Assembly (NCBI GenBank): GCA_002898015.1
Contig: BDTM01000051.1
Location: forward strand, 1-53,274
Source of the DNA: a bacterium BMS3Bbin03
GTDB lineage: Bacteria > Zhuqueibacterota > JdFR-76 > BMS3Abin05
DNA length: 53,274 bases
Reading direction: 5' to 3'
Shown here: positions 35,430-44,750 of the stretch, one piece after another
Layout: the number at the start of each line of letters is the position of its first letter
Numbering within the stretch: position 1 is the stretch's first letter
Translations under genes and position numbers: made by a program
The notes under the pieces: generated by a model
The model's input: only the letters and a program-made list of their open reading frames with translations
What the model was told of the DNA's origin: nothing
Databases searched by the model: none

Positions 35430-38400
35430 GTGAAATTGCAAAAATTTCATTCTAAATTTTTTCTATTTGTGGCTGCCATTCTGTTTCCGGCCATTTTGCT
35501 CGCTGCCGGTACGGTCAAAAAATCTCTGCACAAAAGCAAGGGCAGACAGGACCAAAAAATAGGCTACCACGACGCTAATAAAATTTTCACCATTTTCTAC
35601 AACTGGGGCGGCATCGGTGATTGGACGGGCGGCCGGCGAATCGAATCCGGCGTGTACCCCAGGGGCTCCGGGCACAGCTATTTTGCTGAATTTACGCCGG
35701 TTTTAGGCGCCGAGGTCACGGACGCCAACGGAGTGGTCCGCCACATCTTCAGCGACGGACTTCCGGATTTTGGCCACGCCGACGTCTCACCCGAAGGAAA
35801 ACGCTGGCAGTTCGAGCCTGTTGCCGGCTACGCCAACCCCAATCAGGATCGCGTCGCCATGAGCGACGATTCGATCTCCTGGCCTTCTCACTGGCCGGAT
35901 AAAGATCACTCTTGGGACGGCCATTGGGACGGACAGTACGGAAAATACGCCCGGGCCGATCAGGAATCTTACTACAGAATGGATGATTACCCGAATGACG
36001 AATTTCAATTCTACCCCGACCCCTCCGATTCATCCAAGCGGGGGCTGGGCCTCGAAGTTGAAGTGCGCGGGTACCAGTGGGTACAGGTGGCCGCCGAAGA
36101 TATTCTGATCTGGACGTACTGGATTACCAACAAAGGAAAAACAGCTTACAAAAAAATGATATTCGGCATGTACGGCGATGCCGACGTGGGCGACGACGGC
36201 GATCAGCGGGACGATGATTCCTGGTTCGATAAAAAACACGATATTGTCTACCAGTGGGATCACGACGACAAAGGGGCCTGGGGCGGCCCGACGGCTTACT
36301 TTGGCTGGAAGTTTTTGGAATCCCCCGGCAATCCGTACGACGGCATCGACAACGACGAGGACGGCATGATCGATGAAAGCCAGTGGGACGGCATCGATAA
36401 CGACGGCGATTGGAACCCGCTCACCGACGACGTCGGTTCGGACGGCATCGGGCCGAACGACCCCGGCTACACCGGCCCGGACCCGGATGGCACGGAGGGC
36501 AACGGACAGCCGGACTTAGGAGAGCCCAACTTTGAATACACGGACAATGATGAGTCGGATCAGATCGGCCTGACCAGTTTTGCGGCGGCCACCTGGCCCA
36601 ATATCGACCTTAAAGACGATGAAAAAGTCTGGCAGCAAACGGTTCCCGGGTCATTTGAAGTGCCCAAACAAACCACGGACATCACGTTTCTCTACGGCTC
36701 CGGTTATTTTCCGCTCGATGTGGAACAGCGCCGGAAATTTGCCGTGGCCATGCTTTTCGGCGACGATCTGGATGACATTCTTCGAAACGCCGTGACCATG
36801 CAAAATATCTACAATGCCGATTACAATTTCGCCAAACCGCCGCTGAAACCCCACGTGACGGTCGTTCCGGGCGATCACAAAGTAACCCTTTACTGGGATA
36901 AAATTGCCGAACAATCCCGGGATCCGATTTATGGGTACGATTTCGAGGGATACACCATTTACCGCAGCACCGATCCGGCATTCTTACAAACCTGGGTCAT
37001 CACAGACGCTTACGGGAACAAGACATTCAATAAGCCGATTGCCCAATTCGATAAAATTGATGGATTGACCGGCCCGCATCCCATCGGTTACAACGGCCTG
37101 CAGTTCAACATGGGCACCGATTCAGGCCTGCGGTATTCCTGGACAGACACCACGGTCGAAAACGGCCAGACCTACTACTACGCCGTCTGTTCGTACGACC
37201 AGGGTTATGACAAAGATTTTTATGCCAGAGGCATTAGCAAAATCGAAAATCTGCAGCCGATTATTCCTTCGGAAAGTAGTAAACGGATTCTCGTAAATGC
37301 CGTGGGTGTGGTCACCGGGACCGATGTGAACACGGTGGTTGTGACACCGGAAGCGCCGGCCGCGGGGTACGTGCCGCCGGAAAACATCAAAACGGATAAC
37401 AACTTGATGGTTCACAACCTCGGATTTGCCACCGGGCGCGTTACGGCCAACATAATCGACCCGTCCCAATTGCACGATGGCTGGGAATACGAAATTAATT
37501 TTGATGATTCCACACTCGTCCTGCCGGAAAATACCCGAAAATCCTATTCTGTTTTGAACAAACATGTCTTTACCGAAAGTTTTGTGGGTGACACGAATTG
37601 GGTCAATTTGCGCCATCAGCATCTAAAGGCCGGCAGTGTTTCGGTCACCGATGAGAGCGGTATGGTGGCGTTTTCCGAACAAACCGATTATGAAGTGAAT
37701 TACGATGTGGGCAATATTCGCATTCTTTCGCCCTCCGGCAATATGCAAAAAGGAAACACCTATCAGATAAAGTATCTTTATTATCCGTTGTTTCACTCCA
37801 CGTATTTAAATGGAGAGATCTTTAATTCATTTTTCAACGGCCTGCAGATTGTCGTGAAAGATGATCCTCTGAAACTGGATCACCAAAACAGCGGATGGAT
37901 CGAAGGGGACTGCAATTACAAATACCAGATCGGTATCTTCAAAGGGGCGAAGAATTATCCGCTCGATTACGAAGTGCGTTTTAAGGGAACGGAAGGCACG
38001 CCCATTCGGGAAGATGCCCGCAAAAACGGCATCACGTCTCCGTTCGAGGTGTGGAATGTGGTGGATAACAGCGAAGTGCGGTTCGTTATTATGGACAAAG
38101 ACAGGAATAAGCTCTGGTCTTCGGGCGACGATGTTATTTTTCTCCTGGGAGAATCCGGCATGAAAACAACCTATCAGGTCACTTTTACCATTCCGGATTC
38201 CATGAAAATTGATTCCACTTTCGACCGTCTTCAGAGTACGTCCATCGATACCATGATAAACGGCCGGGACACAACCATTGTTGTAGTGGATTCCGTATTC
38301 ACTTATGACACCACGCGTGTGGTGATTCATCCGCCAAAAGACGGCGATGTTTTTCTGCTGCACACCATGAAGCCGTTCACCGCAAACGACGTGTACAGTT

Positions 38401-38762
38401 TTACCACAACGGCACCGCACATTAATAAAAAGAAGGCGTCGGATGAATTGGACCGCATTGCAGTGGTACCCAATCCATACGTGGTGACCGTATCGTGGGA
38501 ACCGCAGAATTTTTATAAATCCGGTCGCGGCGAACGCAAAATCGATTTTATTCATCTTCCCCGGAAAAGCACGATTAAAATTTTCACCATGCGGGGGTAC
38601 CTGGTCAAGACACTGGTACACGACAGCCCCATTTTTGATGGTTCCGAATCCTGGGATTTGACCACCAAAGACGGCCTGGATGTGTCGTACGGAATTTACA
38701 TTTACAAGGTGGATGCCGGGAGCCTGGGGGAGAAGATCGGGAAATTCGCAATTATAAAATAA
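35430..38762 (+). CDS. Large Asp-rich secreted protein with C-terminal sorting-like domain (right cassette)
   Basis: A 1110-residue paralogue of the protein at 24430-27480. It starts at GTG 35430 with TGGAGG 8 nt upstream. The signal peptide is about 1-26. GYHDANKIFTIFYNWGGIG aligns with the left copy, as does the acidic insert (NPYDGIDNDEDGMIDE, DGIDNDGDWNPLTDD, GNGQPDLGEPNFEYTDNDES). Fibronectin-like segments (HKVTLYWDKIAEQS, YYYAVCSYDQG) and the C-terminal VVPNPY / GRGERKIDFIHLP / GIYIYKVDA module are shared. It is about 95 residues longer, mainly between the fibronectin-like part and the C-terminal module. Predicted surface protein; role unknown. Confidence 0.85.
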   Translation: MKLQKFHSKFFLFVAAILFPAILLAAGTVKKSLHKSKGRQDQKIGYHDANKIFTIFYNWGGIGDWTGGRRIESGVYPRGSGHSYFAEFTPVLGAEVTDANGVVRHIFSDGLPDFGHADVSPEGKRWQFEPVAGYANPNQDRVAMSDDSISWPSHWPDKDHSWDGHWDGQYGKYARADQESYYRMDDYPNDEFQFYPDPSDSSKRGLGLEVEVRGYQWVQVAAEDILIWTYWITNKGKTAYKKMIFGMYGDADVGDDGDQRDDDSWFDKKHDIVYQWDHDDKGAWGGPTAYFGWKFLESPGNPYDGIDNDEDGMIDESQWDGIDNDGDWNPLTDDVGSDGIGPNDPGYTGPDPDGTEGNGQPDLGEPNFEYTDNDESDQIGLTSFAAATWPNIDLKDDEKVWQQTVPGSFEVPKQTTDITFLYGSGYFPLDVEQRRKFAVAMLFGDDLDDILRNAVTMQNIYNADYNFAKPPLKPHVTVVPGDHKVTLYWDKIAEQSRDPIYGYDFEGYTIYRSTDPAFLQTWVITDAYGNKTFNKPIAQFDKIDGLTGPHPIGYNGLQFNMGTDSGLRYSWTDTTVENGQTYYYAVCSYDQGYDKDFYARGISKIENLQPIIPSESSKRILVNAVGVVTGTDVNTVVVTPEAPAAGYVPPENIKTDNNLMVHNLGFATGRVTANIIDPSQLHDGWEYEINFDDSTLVLPENTRKSYSVLNKHVFTESFVGDTNWVNLRHQHLKAGSVSVTDESGMVAFSEQTDYEVNYDVGNIRILSPSGNMQKGNTYQIKYLYYPLFHSTYLNGEIFNSFFNGLQIVVKDDPLKLDHQNSGWIEGDCNYKYQIGIFKGAKNYPLDYEVRFKGTEGTPIREDARKNGITSPFEVWNVVDNSEVRFVIMDKDRNKLWSSGDDVIFLLGESGMKTTYQVTFTIPDSMKIDSTFDRLQSTSIDTMINGRDTTIVVVDSVFTYDTTRVVIHPPKDGDVFLLHTMKPFTANDVYSFTTTAPHINKKKASDELDRIAVVPNPYVVTVSWEPQNFYKSGRGERKIDFIHLPRKSTIKIFTMRGYLVKTLVHDSPIFDGSESWDLTTKDGLDVSYGIYIYKVDAGSLGEKIGKFAIIK

Positions 38763-38905
38763 AGACGGAAAACAACTGATTCGATCATCGGGTACGGTGA
38801 AGCAAACGAAAAAGCCGGTAGTCCGCTTCGAACATTTGAATTTGATTTTTTAAAATTATTTCGAATTTCATTTTTTGAATTTAGAGTTTTTACGGAGGAA
38901 TTTTT

Positions 38906-39931
38906 ATGAAACACTTATATTTATTTCTGATTTTATTTTTGGCCTATCCTCAAATGGGCCATTCCCAGTTTGTCCGCAACGTGTCCAAAGTCGGCACCAC
39001 GGCGGCATCCTTCCTGGAAATAGAGGTGGGGGCTCGTGCATTGAGCATGGGTAGTGCCTTTGTGGGCGTGGCGGACGACATCACGGCCATGTATTGGAAC
39101 CCCGCAGGTCTCGCCAGGCTCAACCAAAATGAAGCCATCTTCGACCACTCCCGCTGGCTAGCGGGTGTATCGTTCGATTACGCCGCCGCGGCCATTTCGA
39201 TGGGGGAATTGGGCACGCTCGGCTTGAGTATGACCACCCTCAATATGGGCGAAATGAACGTGCGGACGGTTTTCTATCCCGAAGGCACCGGTGAACGGTT
39301 CGACGCTTCCGATTTTGCCATGGGGTTGAGTTACGCCCGGAATCTCACCGACCGCTTCTCGATTGGATTCTCCACAAAATATGTTCACCAGAAAATCTGG
39401 CACATGAGCGCCTCCTCCATTGCCTTCGACATCGGGACGCTTTTTATCACACAATTCAAGGGGATGAAACTGGGCATGAGCATCTCAAACTTCGGTCCCA
39501 AAATGCAATTGGAAGGGAAAGACACTCAGGTCAAACATGACATCGATCCCGTGAAATACGGCAACAACAGCAAAATCAATGCACACCTGGACACCGACAA
39601 ATGGTCCCTGCCGCTTCTGTTCCGTGTGGGGGTTTCCATGGATGTCCTCAATACGCCTTTTCACACGCTCACGGTGGCTCTGGACGCGAACCATCCTAAC
39701 GATAACACCGAATATATGAACGTGGGATTTGAATACGGACTCTTTCAAAAATTCTATATCCGTGCGGGTTACCCCTCGTTATTTTTGCGTGATTCCGAAC
39801 AGGGCTTTTCCGCCGGCGCCGGCTTGAACACGCTGCTCTTCCGTAATTTCCGGATCAAATTGGACTTCGCCTACGCCAACTTCGGCGCCCTCACAAACGT
39901 GCAGCGGTTTTCGGTGGGGGTAGCATTTTAG
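38906..39931 (+). CDS. PorV/PorQ-family outer-membrane beta-barrel (right cassette)
   Basis: A 341-residue protein, paralogue of 23383-24408 with identical length. The signal peptide ends near residue 21 (GHSQ). Mature start VGTTAASFLEIEVGARALSM and AMYWNPAGLARL are the PorV-family signature. Shared later motifs include EGTGERFDASDFAMGLSYAR, KWSLPLLFRVGVSMD and NHPNDNTEYMNVGFEY, and it ends with RFSVGVAF. A CGGAGG site precedes ATG 38906. The 143-bp gap from the Asp-rich gene has no terminator, so the three genes are probably one operon. Confidence 0.85.
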   Translation: MKHLYLFLILFLAYPQMGHSQFVRNVSKVGTTAASFLEIEVGARALSMGSAFVGVADDITAMYWNPAGLARLNQNEAIFDHSRWLAGVSFDYAAAAISMGELGTLGLSMTTLNMGEMNVRTVFYPEGTGERFDASDFAMGLSYARNLTDRFSIGFSTKYVHQKIWHMSASSIAFDIGTLFITQFKGMKLGMSISNFGPKMQLEGKDTQVKHDIDPVKYGNNSKINAHLDTDKWSLPLLFRVGVSMDVLNTPFHTLTVALDANHPNDNTEYMNVGFEYGLFQKFYIRAGYPSLFLRDSEQGFSAGAGLNTLLFRNFRIKLDFAYANFGALTNVQRFSVGVAF

Positions 39932-40266
39932 GGAGAAAAAGTCCTTAGACAGGATGAACAGGATTAAAGGATTACAGGATTAGACAAAATATTAGTTATA
40001 ATAAAGTTAGTGGAGAAGTCTCCTTCCGCCGGAGGCAGAGCTCTCCGCCGCAGGTGGACGACCTATAAATTCAGGCAACGGGCAGACACAAGGCCTACCC
40101 TACGGAAAAATAATTGTAGAGCGATTCGCTGAATCGCTATAAAACTCATTGCAACGATTTAACAAACCGGCGGAGCAGTTTAACGTTTGTAGAAGGATCA
40201 CATTAATTAGATAGAATAAGGGCATTGAAATGGGATAGAGGTGATGAAAACCAGGATAATCCGTAG

Positions 40267-40331
40267 GGGCGATGCATTCGGCAGCAAAATTGTTGCAAAT
40301 GGACAAATCATTTCCTGCGAATGCATCGCCC
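40267..40331. repeat. Inverted remote copy of the window-start palindromic module
   Basis: Arms GGGCGATGCATTC (40267-40279) and GAATGCATCGCCC (40319-40331) are identical to those at 122-187. The interior matches the reverse complement of the first copies with scattered changes, so the element is inserted in the opposite orientation 40 kb away. Confidence 0.85.
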
Positions 40332-40448
40332 CAACAGACAGAATAATAACCCTGAAATACGCTCCTGCAAAACCATTACCGCAGATCCATTCGATTAACG
40401 GAATTGTTTTTATTGATACAACCCCTAAACAATCCATTTCATATTTTC

Positions 40449-40493
40449 GGGGTTTTAACCCCCAAGGATCGAATGAATCGGGGTTAAAACCCC
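40449..40493. repeat. Perfect 14-bp inverted repeat (hairpin)
   Basis: GGGGTTTTAACCCC (40449-40462) pairs with GGGGTTAAAACCCC (40480-40493) around a 17-nt loop. There is no adjacent T-run on the plus strand beyond TTT and no gene end nearby, so this is probably a dispersed repeat rather than a terminator. Confidence 0.7.
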
Positions 40494-40782
40494 CTTTAGA
40501 TTTTCTTTTTTATTCCATTAACATTATTATAAATAATACCTTGTTTAATCCCCTAATCCATTACTCCTATCCTAATATTAGAAAATGACAAACAAGATCC
40601 TTGCGTATTCGTGTCTTCTTGGCTATGAATTATTCAGAATCCGAATACAATGTATCCTCAATTTTAATCTTAACCCGTTTTCCTCCAATTTCCTTGATTT
40701 TCTCCCAATTCCGTTGTATTCTTAAAGTATCGCAAATTTAATCCGCAGCATTTTCAAATCACAAAACAGGGAGGATTTCATT

Positions 40783-41370
40783 ATGGCTGCTAAAAAAATT
40801 CTAATGCTGGTCGGCGACTTTGTTGAAGATTACGAAGCGATGGTGCCGTTTCAAATGCTCACAATGGTCGGGCACACGGTGGATTCGGTCTGTCCGGGAA
40901 AGAAGGCCGGCGAGACCGTCAAAACGGCCATCCATGATTTTGAAGGGGATCAAACCTACAGTGAAAAACGGGGACACAATTTCGGCATTACCAAAACCTT
41001 TAGCGAGGTGAGACCCGAAGCATACGATGCGCTTGTCATTCCCGGAGGCCGGGCACCGGAGTACCTTCGGCTGAATGAAGATGTGATTAAAATGGTGAAG
41101 CATTTTGTGGCGGCCGACAAGCCCATTGCCGCTGTTTGCCACGGACCGCAGGTGCTGGCAGCGGCCGGAGGCGTAAAGGGCAAAAAGCTGACCGCCTATC
41201 CCGCAGTAAGCCCTGATATGGTGAGTGCCGGTGCTGTCTGGCTGCCGGTGAATGAAACCTTCAGCAACGCCGAAGTCGATGGGAATCTGGTTACCGCACC
41301 GGCCTGGCCGGCTCATCCGGAATGGATTCGAAAATTTTTAGGCGTTCTTGGAAGCAGGATTGAACCGTAA
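40783..41370 (+). CDS. DJ-1/PfpI family protein (class I glutamine-amidotransferase fold)
   Basis: A 195-residue cytosolic protein of the DJ-1/ThiJ/PfpI superfamily. The nucleophile-elbow cysteine and its neighbour histidine are in AAVCHGPQVLAAAG, and the early acidic residue is in VEDYEAMVPF. ALVIPGGRAPEYLR and WPAHPEWIR are typical. Members act as glyoxalases/deglycases, chaperones or peptidases; the sequence does not discriminate. ATG 40783 has GGAGG at 40770. It is a single gene ending at a bidirectional terminator. Confidence 0.92.
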   Translation: MAAKKILMLVGDFVEDYEAMVPFQMLTMVGHTVDSVCPGKKAGETVKTAIHDFEGDQTYSEKRGHNFGITKTFSEVRPEAYDALVIPGGRAPEYLRLNEDVIKMVKHFVAADKPIAAVCHGPQVLAAAGGVKGKKLTAYPAVSPDMVSAGAVWLPVNETFSNAEVDGNLVTAPAWPAHPEWIRKFLGVLGSRIEP

Positions 41371-41393
41371 TCGAGTCCTGTTCAGGCGATTAT

Positions 41394-41431
41394 AAAAAAA
41401 GGGAACGGCATTGAAGCCGTTCCCTTTTTTT
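41394..41431 (+). terminator. Bidirectional terminator between convergent genes
   Basis: The stem GGGAACGGC (41401-41409) / GCCGTTCCC (41416-41424) is flanked by seven A upstream and seven T downstream. It serves the DJ-1/PfpI gene on the plus strand and the T9SS cargo gene on the minus strand. Confidence 0.92.
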
Positions 41432-41477
41432 ATGTGAACGCAGCCCACATTTATTAAATTATCGATATTGTGAAAAC

Positions 41478-42479
41478 TCACTTCACCAGCAGCATCTTCT
41501 TTGTCTGTGAAAATTTAGCTGTTTTTAATTTGTAGAGATAAACGCCGCTCGGCATGTTTGCCGCATTCCAATTCACGTCATGTAAACCGGCAGAAACGAC
41601 GCCATCCACAAGTGTGGCCACCGTTTCACCCTTCAGGTTATAAATCTTCAGAATGACTCTGCTCTGTTCTTTTAAGCTGTATCGAATAGACGTTTCCGGA
41701 TTGAAAGGATTCGGGTAATTTTGCTGCAGTGAATAATCCACTGCAATCGGAGCCGGGTTTTCCGAGACACCCACTACCGAAGGCGTTTCATTGTAATAGA
41801 TTTCATCGATATAAACTTTTGCAGAATCGCTCGCAAATGAACCGATCAATGCCAGCATGGGCGCAGGGGTTGTAACCTTCGTTTGTGTAAATTGAACATC
41901 GGGGGAAGCGCCGGGCGCGCCGCCGTCCGGATAAACCCACGCGGAAACCTGACCGTCCTTGACCTTAATTTTCTCCCAATAATATTGATCATAACCAATG
42001 GCGGCATTCGCATTTACCGTCATTATGCTGTCCGTTGCAAAGTAAAGCACACCCACCACGTGTTGGAGGGGCATCGAAAAGACTGTAAACACATTTAAAT
42101 TCTGCATAAAATTGGGGTCGATCGCATACGGGACGTGAAATTGGTCGGAAGTGCTTTGCGTCCCGGTCGTTGTAATTTTTATTTTAAAATACATTTCGCA
42201 ATCGGTGGGGGTAATTGTAATACTTGGATCGAGACTCGGATCGATTTGAATCCAACAGGTGAATGTGCCGAACGGATCTTTTGCGCCGGTCAGCTCCAGC
42301 GCGCCGTCCTTAACCACGGCTTTGCCCCAGCCCCACCACTGCCAGGTATGGTCACTCGTTATTTTTCCACTGGAGTCCGGCACAGCGGCTTTTGTAAAAC
42401 TTTCATGCCATCCGGCATAGGTGTTTGAAGACACCCAAAAAAAACTCACTGCCAACAAAACCATAAGCAATTTTTTCAT
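41478..42479 (-). CDS. Secreted protein with T9SS type A C-terminal sorting domain
   Basis: A 333-residue exported protein. The signal peptide is 1-22 (NTYAG). The central ~210 residues look like a beta-sandwich of the concanavalin/LamG type (WQWWGWGKAVVKDGALELTG, CEMYFKIKI, KVYIDEIYYNE). The C-terminal sorting domain shows LQQNYPNPFNPETSIRYSL, GLHDVNWNAANMPSGVYLYKL and terminal MLLVK. Predicted T9SS cargo, possibly binding or degrading a carbohydrate (inference). A GAGGAGGAGG ribosome site lies before ATG 42479. It is monocistronic with its own promoter and terminator. Confidence 0.88.
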   Translation of the reverse strand: MKKLLMVLLAVSFFWVSSNTYAGWHESFTKAAVPDSSGKITSDHTWQWWGWGKAVVKDGALELTGAKDPFGTFTCWIQIDPSLDPSITITPTDCEMYFKIKITTTGTQSTSDQFHVPYAIDPNFMQNLNVFTVFSMPLQHVVGVLYFATDSIMTVNANAAIGYDQYYWEKIKVKDGQVSAWVYPDGGAPGASPDVQFTQTKVTTPAPMLALIGSFASDSAKVYIDEIYYNETPSVVGVSENPAPIAVDYSLQQNYPNPFNPETSIRYSLKEQSRVILKIYNLKGETVATLVDGVVSAGLHDVNWNAANMPSGVYLYKLKTAKFSQTKKMLLVK

Positions 42480-42537
42480 TGTTCCTCCTCCTCATGTTTT
42501 AATGCATTCCGTTAAAGAAACTTGCAATCCTACACCT

Positions 42538-42566
42538 AATTTAAAAGGATTGAAAGAGTTTGTCAA
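42538..42566 (-). promoter_or_regulatory. Promoter of the T9SS cargo gene at 41478
   Basis: On the minus strand TTGACA (42561-42566), 17 nt and TAAATT (42538-42543), about 60 nt before the ATG. Confidence 0.6.
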
Positions 42567-42632
42567 GCATTATTTTTAATGCCCGGGCCTCTTTCTCGAT
42601 TTGAAAAATCAGAAACGATTTAAAACCGGGTG

Positions 42633-43118
42633 TCAATTCCGATAATTAATGAACTGCACCGGAAAATCCAGGTCTGTTTCTTTGAGCATTTGAATCACTT
42701 CCTGCAGGGCGTCCCTCTTTTTGCCGCTGACCCGGATATGATCTTCCATCACCTGTGACTGCACTTTCAGCTTCATATCCTTGATCAGTTTATTGATTTT
42801 TCTGGCATTATCTTTACTAATACCCTGTTTGATAGTCAGGATTTGGCGCACGGTGCCGCCCGCGGCTTCTTCTATTTTCCCATATTCAAATGCTTTTAAG
42901 GACACATCTCTTCTCACCAAACGCGTTTCCAAAATATCGATCACATTTTTCAATTTAAAATCATCGTCCGAAGTGATCGTAATTTCTTCACCGCTTAAAG
43001 TGATTTCGCTCTTGCTGTTTTTGAAATCGAATCTGTTCCGAATTTCGTGCATGGCCTGGTTGACGGCATTTTTAACTTCCATCATGTCCACTTTAGAGAC
43101 GATGTCAAATGATGGCAT
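42633..43118 (-). CDS. yajQ: YajQ family nucleotide-binding protein
   Basis: A 161-residue cytosolic protein. Start MPSFDIVSKVD, central NRFDFKNSKSEITL, QGISKDNARKINKLIKD and end FPVQFINYRN are the YajQ family signature over its full usual length (about 163). YajQ proteins have two ferredoxin-like domains, bind nucleotides including cyclic di-GMP in Xanthomonas and Pseudomonas, and affect gene expression. GGAGG lies before ATG 43118. It lies 32 bp behind the M20 peptidase gene and is probably co-transcribed. Confidence 0.95.
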   Translation of the reverse strand: MPSFDIVSKVDMMEVKNAVNQAMHEIRNRFDFKNSKSEITLSGEEITITSDDDFKLKNVIDILETRLVRRDVSLKAFEYGKIEEAAGGTVRQILTIKQGISKDNARKINKLIKDMKLKVQSQVMEDHIRVSGKKRDALQEVIQMLKETDLDFPVQFINYRN

Positions 43119-43150
43119 GGAACCTCCGCTGGAAATAGATTTAACCTGTT

Positions 43151-44389
43151 TTAATACCTCTGCAAAAAAATGTGAGCAAAAACTTTGGCATCGCCCAAGA
43201 TGTTTTCAATTCTGGCGTACTCATCCGGCTGGTGCGCCAATTCATCCATGGTGCTCCACACGGCTGCGTGAAAGCCCGCCCTGCGAAAAAAAGCCGCCAC
43301 GGTGCCGCCGCCGATTCCGATCGTTTTTGCTTCCCGGCCGTAAACCTCTTTCACAGCCCATTTCAGCGCTTCAACAACAGGCGCATCCGAAGGTGTGGAC
43401 GGCGGTGCCTCTTCCCGCTGCATATGCTCCGTTTCGATCTTCACCTTAAATTTTTGCTCAATCTCGGCGACCATCTCCCGGATCTTCTTCTCCACTTCGA
43501 CAAGAGAATAATCGGGCAGAATTCGCGCATCCTGATAAAACACATCTTCACCCGGGATTGTATTTATATTGGCGACATTGGGATCTTTCTTGGTGGGCTC
43601 AAAAGTGCTGACCGGCGGATCGAAAAGGGGGTCTTTTTTATCAAAAATTTTATAAAGCGCATCCAATCGAACAATTAGATTTGCTCCGGCGCGATGGGCA
43701 TTGATGCCTTGATCAGGCGTTGACCCATGACACTGTTTGCCGACCGTGCGAAACTTCGTCCAGAGGATGCTCTTCTCCGCCACCTCGATCATGGTGCCGT
43801 CTTTATTCCCCGCATCCGGAATAATAATGATGTCTTCTTTCCGAAAGAGTTCCGGGTGATCTTTTGCAATGTATTTAAGTCCGTATTTGCTGCCGGTCTC
43901 TTCGTCCGCCACGAGTAAAAGTCCCACATCGTATTCGGGGGTAATTCCCTCTTCCCGCAAAGCCTGCACCGCCAGAATTCCGGAAACGATGCCCTGCTGA
44001 TTGTCTTCCGTCCCTCTTCCGATGATCTTTCCGCCCTCTACACGGACGGTCCAGGGATCACCCGTCCACAAGTTCACTTTTCCGGGCGGCACTACATCCA
44101 TGTGAGCCATGATCCAGATGGTACGGCTGTGATCCTGGCCTCTGAATTTTGCCACTAAATTAGGACGGTAGCCGGCCGACACCCGGTCGTCCGGCGCCTT
44201 AATCTCCTGAATGTCATCCGCCTTCAACTGCTGCAGAACGGTTTTAATGTATTTGGCTTTCTTAAACTCTCCGTCACCGCTATTTTCGGGGCCGAGCGCC
44301 GGAATGGCGGTCAGCCTGGTTTCGTATTCAATCGCCTTATCTTCATAAGTGGAAATCCGATTCGCCACTCTTTGAAAAACATCGGACAT
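43151..44389 (-). CDS. M20 family metallopeptidase / deacylase
   Basis: A 412-residue dinuclear-zinc hydrolase of the ArgE/DapE/carboxypeptidase-G2 family. Ligand motifs: H in WIMAHMDVVPP, D in GRGTEDNQQG, catalytic E-E in VADEETGS, D in IIIPDAG and the last H in LAHQPDEYARIEN. The dimerisation lid lies between about residues 205 and 320. It removes an acyl group or cleaves a dipeptide; the substrate is not evident. The ATG has a GGAG site 5 nt upstream. First gene of a two-gene unit with yajQ. Confidence 0.92.
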   Translation of the reverse strand: MSDVFQRVANRISTYEDKAIEYETRLTAIPALGPENSGDGEFKKAKYIKTVLQQLKADDIQEIKAPDDRVSAGYRPNLVAKFRGQDHSRTIWIMAHMDVVPPGKVNLWTGDPWTVRVEGGKIIGRGTEDNQQGIVSGILAVQALREEGITPEYDVGLLLVADEETGSKYGLKYIAKDHPELFRKEDIIIIPDAGNKDGTMIEVAEKSILWTKFRTVGKQCHGSTPDQGINAHRAGANLIVRLDALYKIFDKKDPLFDPPVSTFEPTKKDPNVANINTIPGEDVFYQDARILPDYSLVEVEKKIREMVAEIEQKFKVKIETEHMQREEAPPSTPSDAPVVEALKWAVKEVYGREAKTIGIGGGTVAAFFRRAGFHAAVWSTMDELAHQPDEYARIENILGDAKVFAHIFLQRY

Positions 44390-44456
44390 AGTGTCTCCTT
44401 TCCATTCACTTTAGGCTTGCTATTTTTAAAAATCTTCATAAATTGTGGAATGATTC

Positions 44457-44485
44457 AATATATTAATTTTGTCCATAAAATGCAA
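44457..44485 (-). promoter_or_regulatory. Promoter of the M20 peptidase-yajQ unit
   Basis: On the minus strand TTGCAT (44480-44485), 17 nt and TATATT (44457-44462), about 70 nt before the ATG at 44389. The remaining sequence to 44750 holds only a 9-bp hairpin at 44642-44663 (GCCCCGTGG / CCGCGGGGC), perhaps a dispersed repeat. Confidence 0.5.
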
Positions 44486-44750
44486 TGACTATCCTGCTTA
44501 AAGCGATGCCGCTGCGAGTTTTGCAAAATCAAATCGGAAAAGCCATTGCAGGCATCTGAACCATTTTTATGATGATTCAGCCGTGTAAAAACATGATCTG
44601 TTCCATGAAGCGGCTCTTGAGTCCCGCAGGAACGCAGTGCCGCCCCGTGGTAAACCGCGGGGCTAAGAAAAGAAAGAACGCTGAAGCGTCCTGCATTTTT
44701 TAATTTGTGAAAATTCGTGGGCCTTTCTTTTTTTATTTCGCGGCGATTCA

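Larger units (their letters stand above)
39932..40782. other. 850-bp intergenic region with dispersed palindromes, no gene
   Basis: No convincing coding region. It contains a hairpin at 40120-40138 (AGCGATTC-GCT-GAATCGCT), an inverted copy of the window-start module at 40267-40331, a 14-bp hairpin at 40449-40493 and A+T-rich sequence up to the DJ-1/PfpI gene. The open frame at 40241-40588 crosses both elements and lacks a ribosome site. Confidence 0.75.

Noticed and set aside
40241..40588. 115-codon plus-strand open frame
   Set aside because: It spans two inverted-repeat elements and has no coding features.
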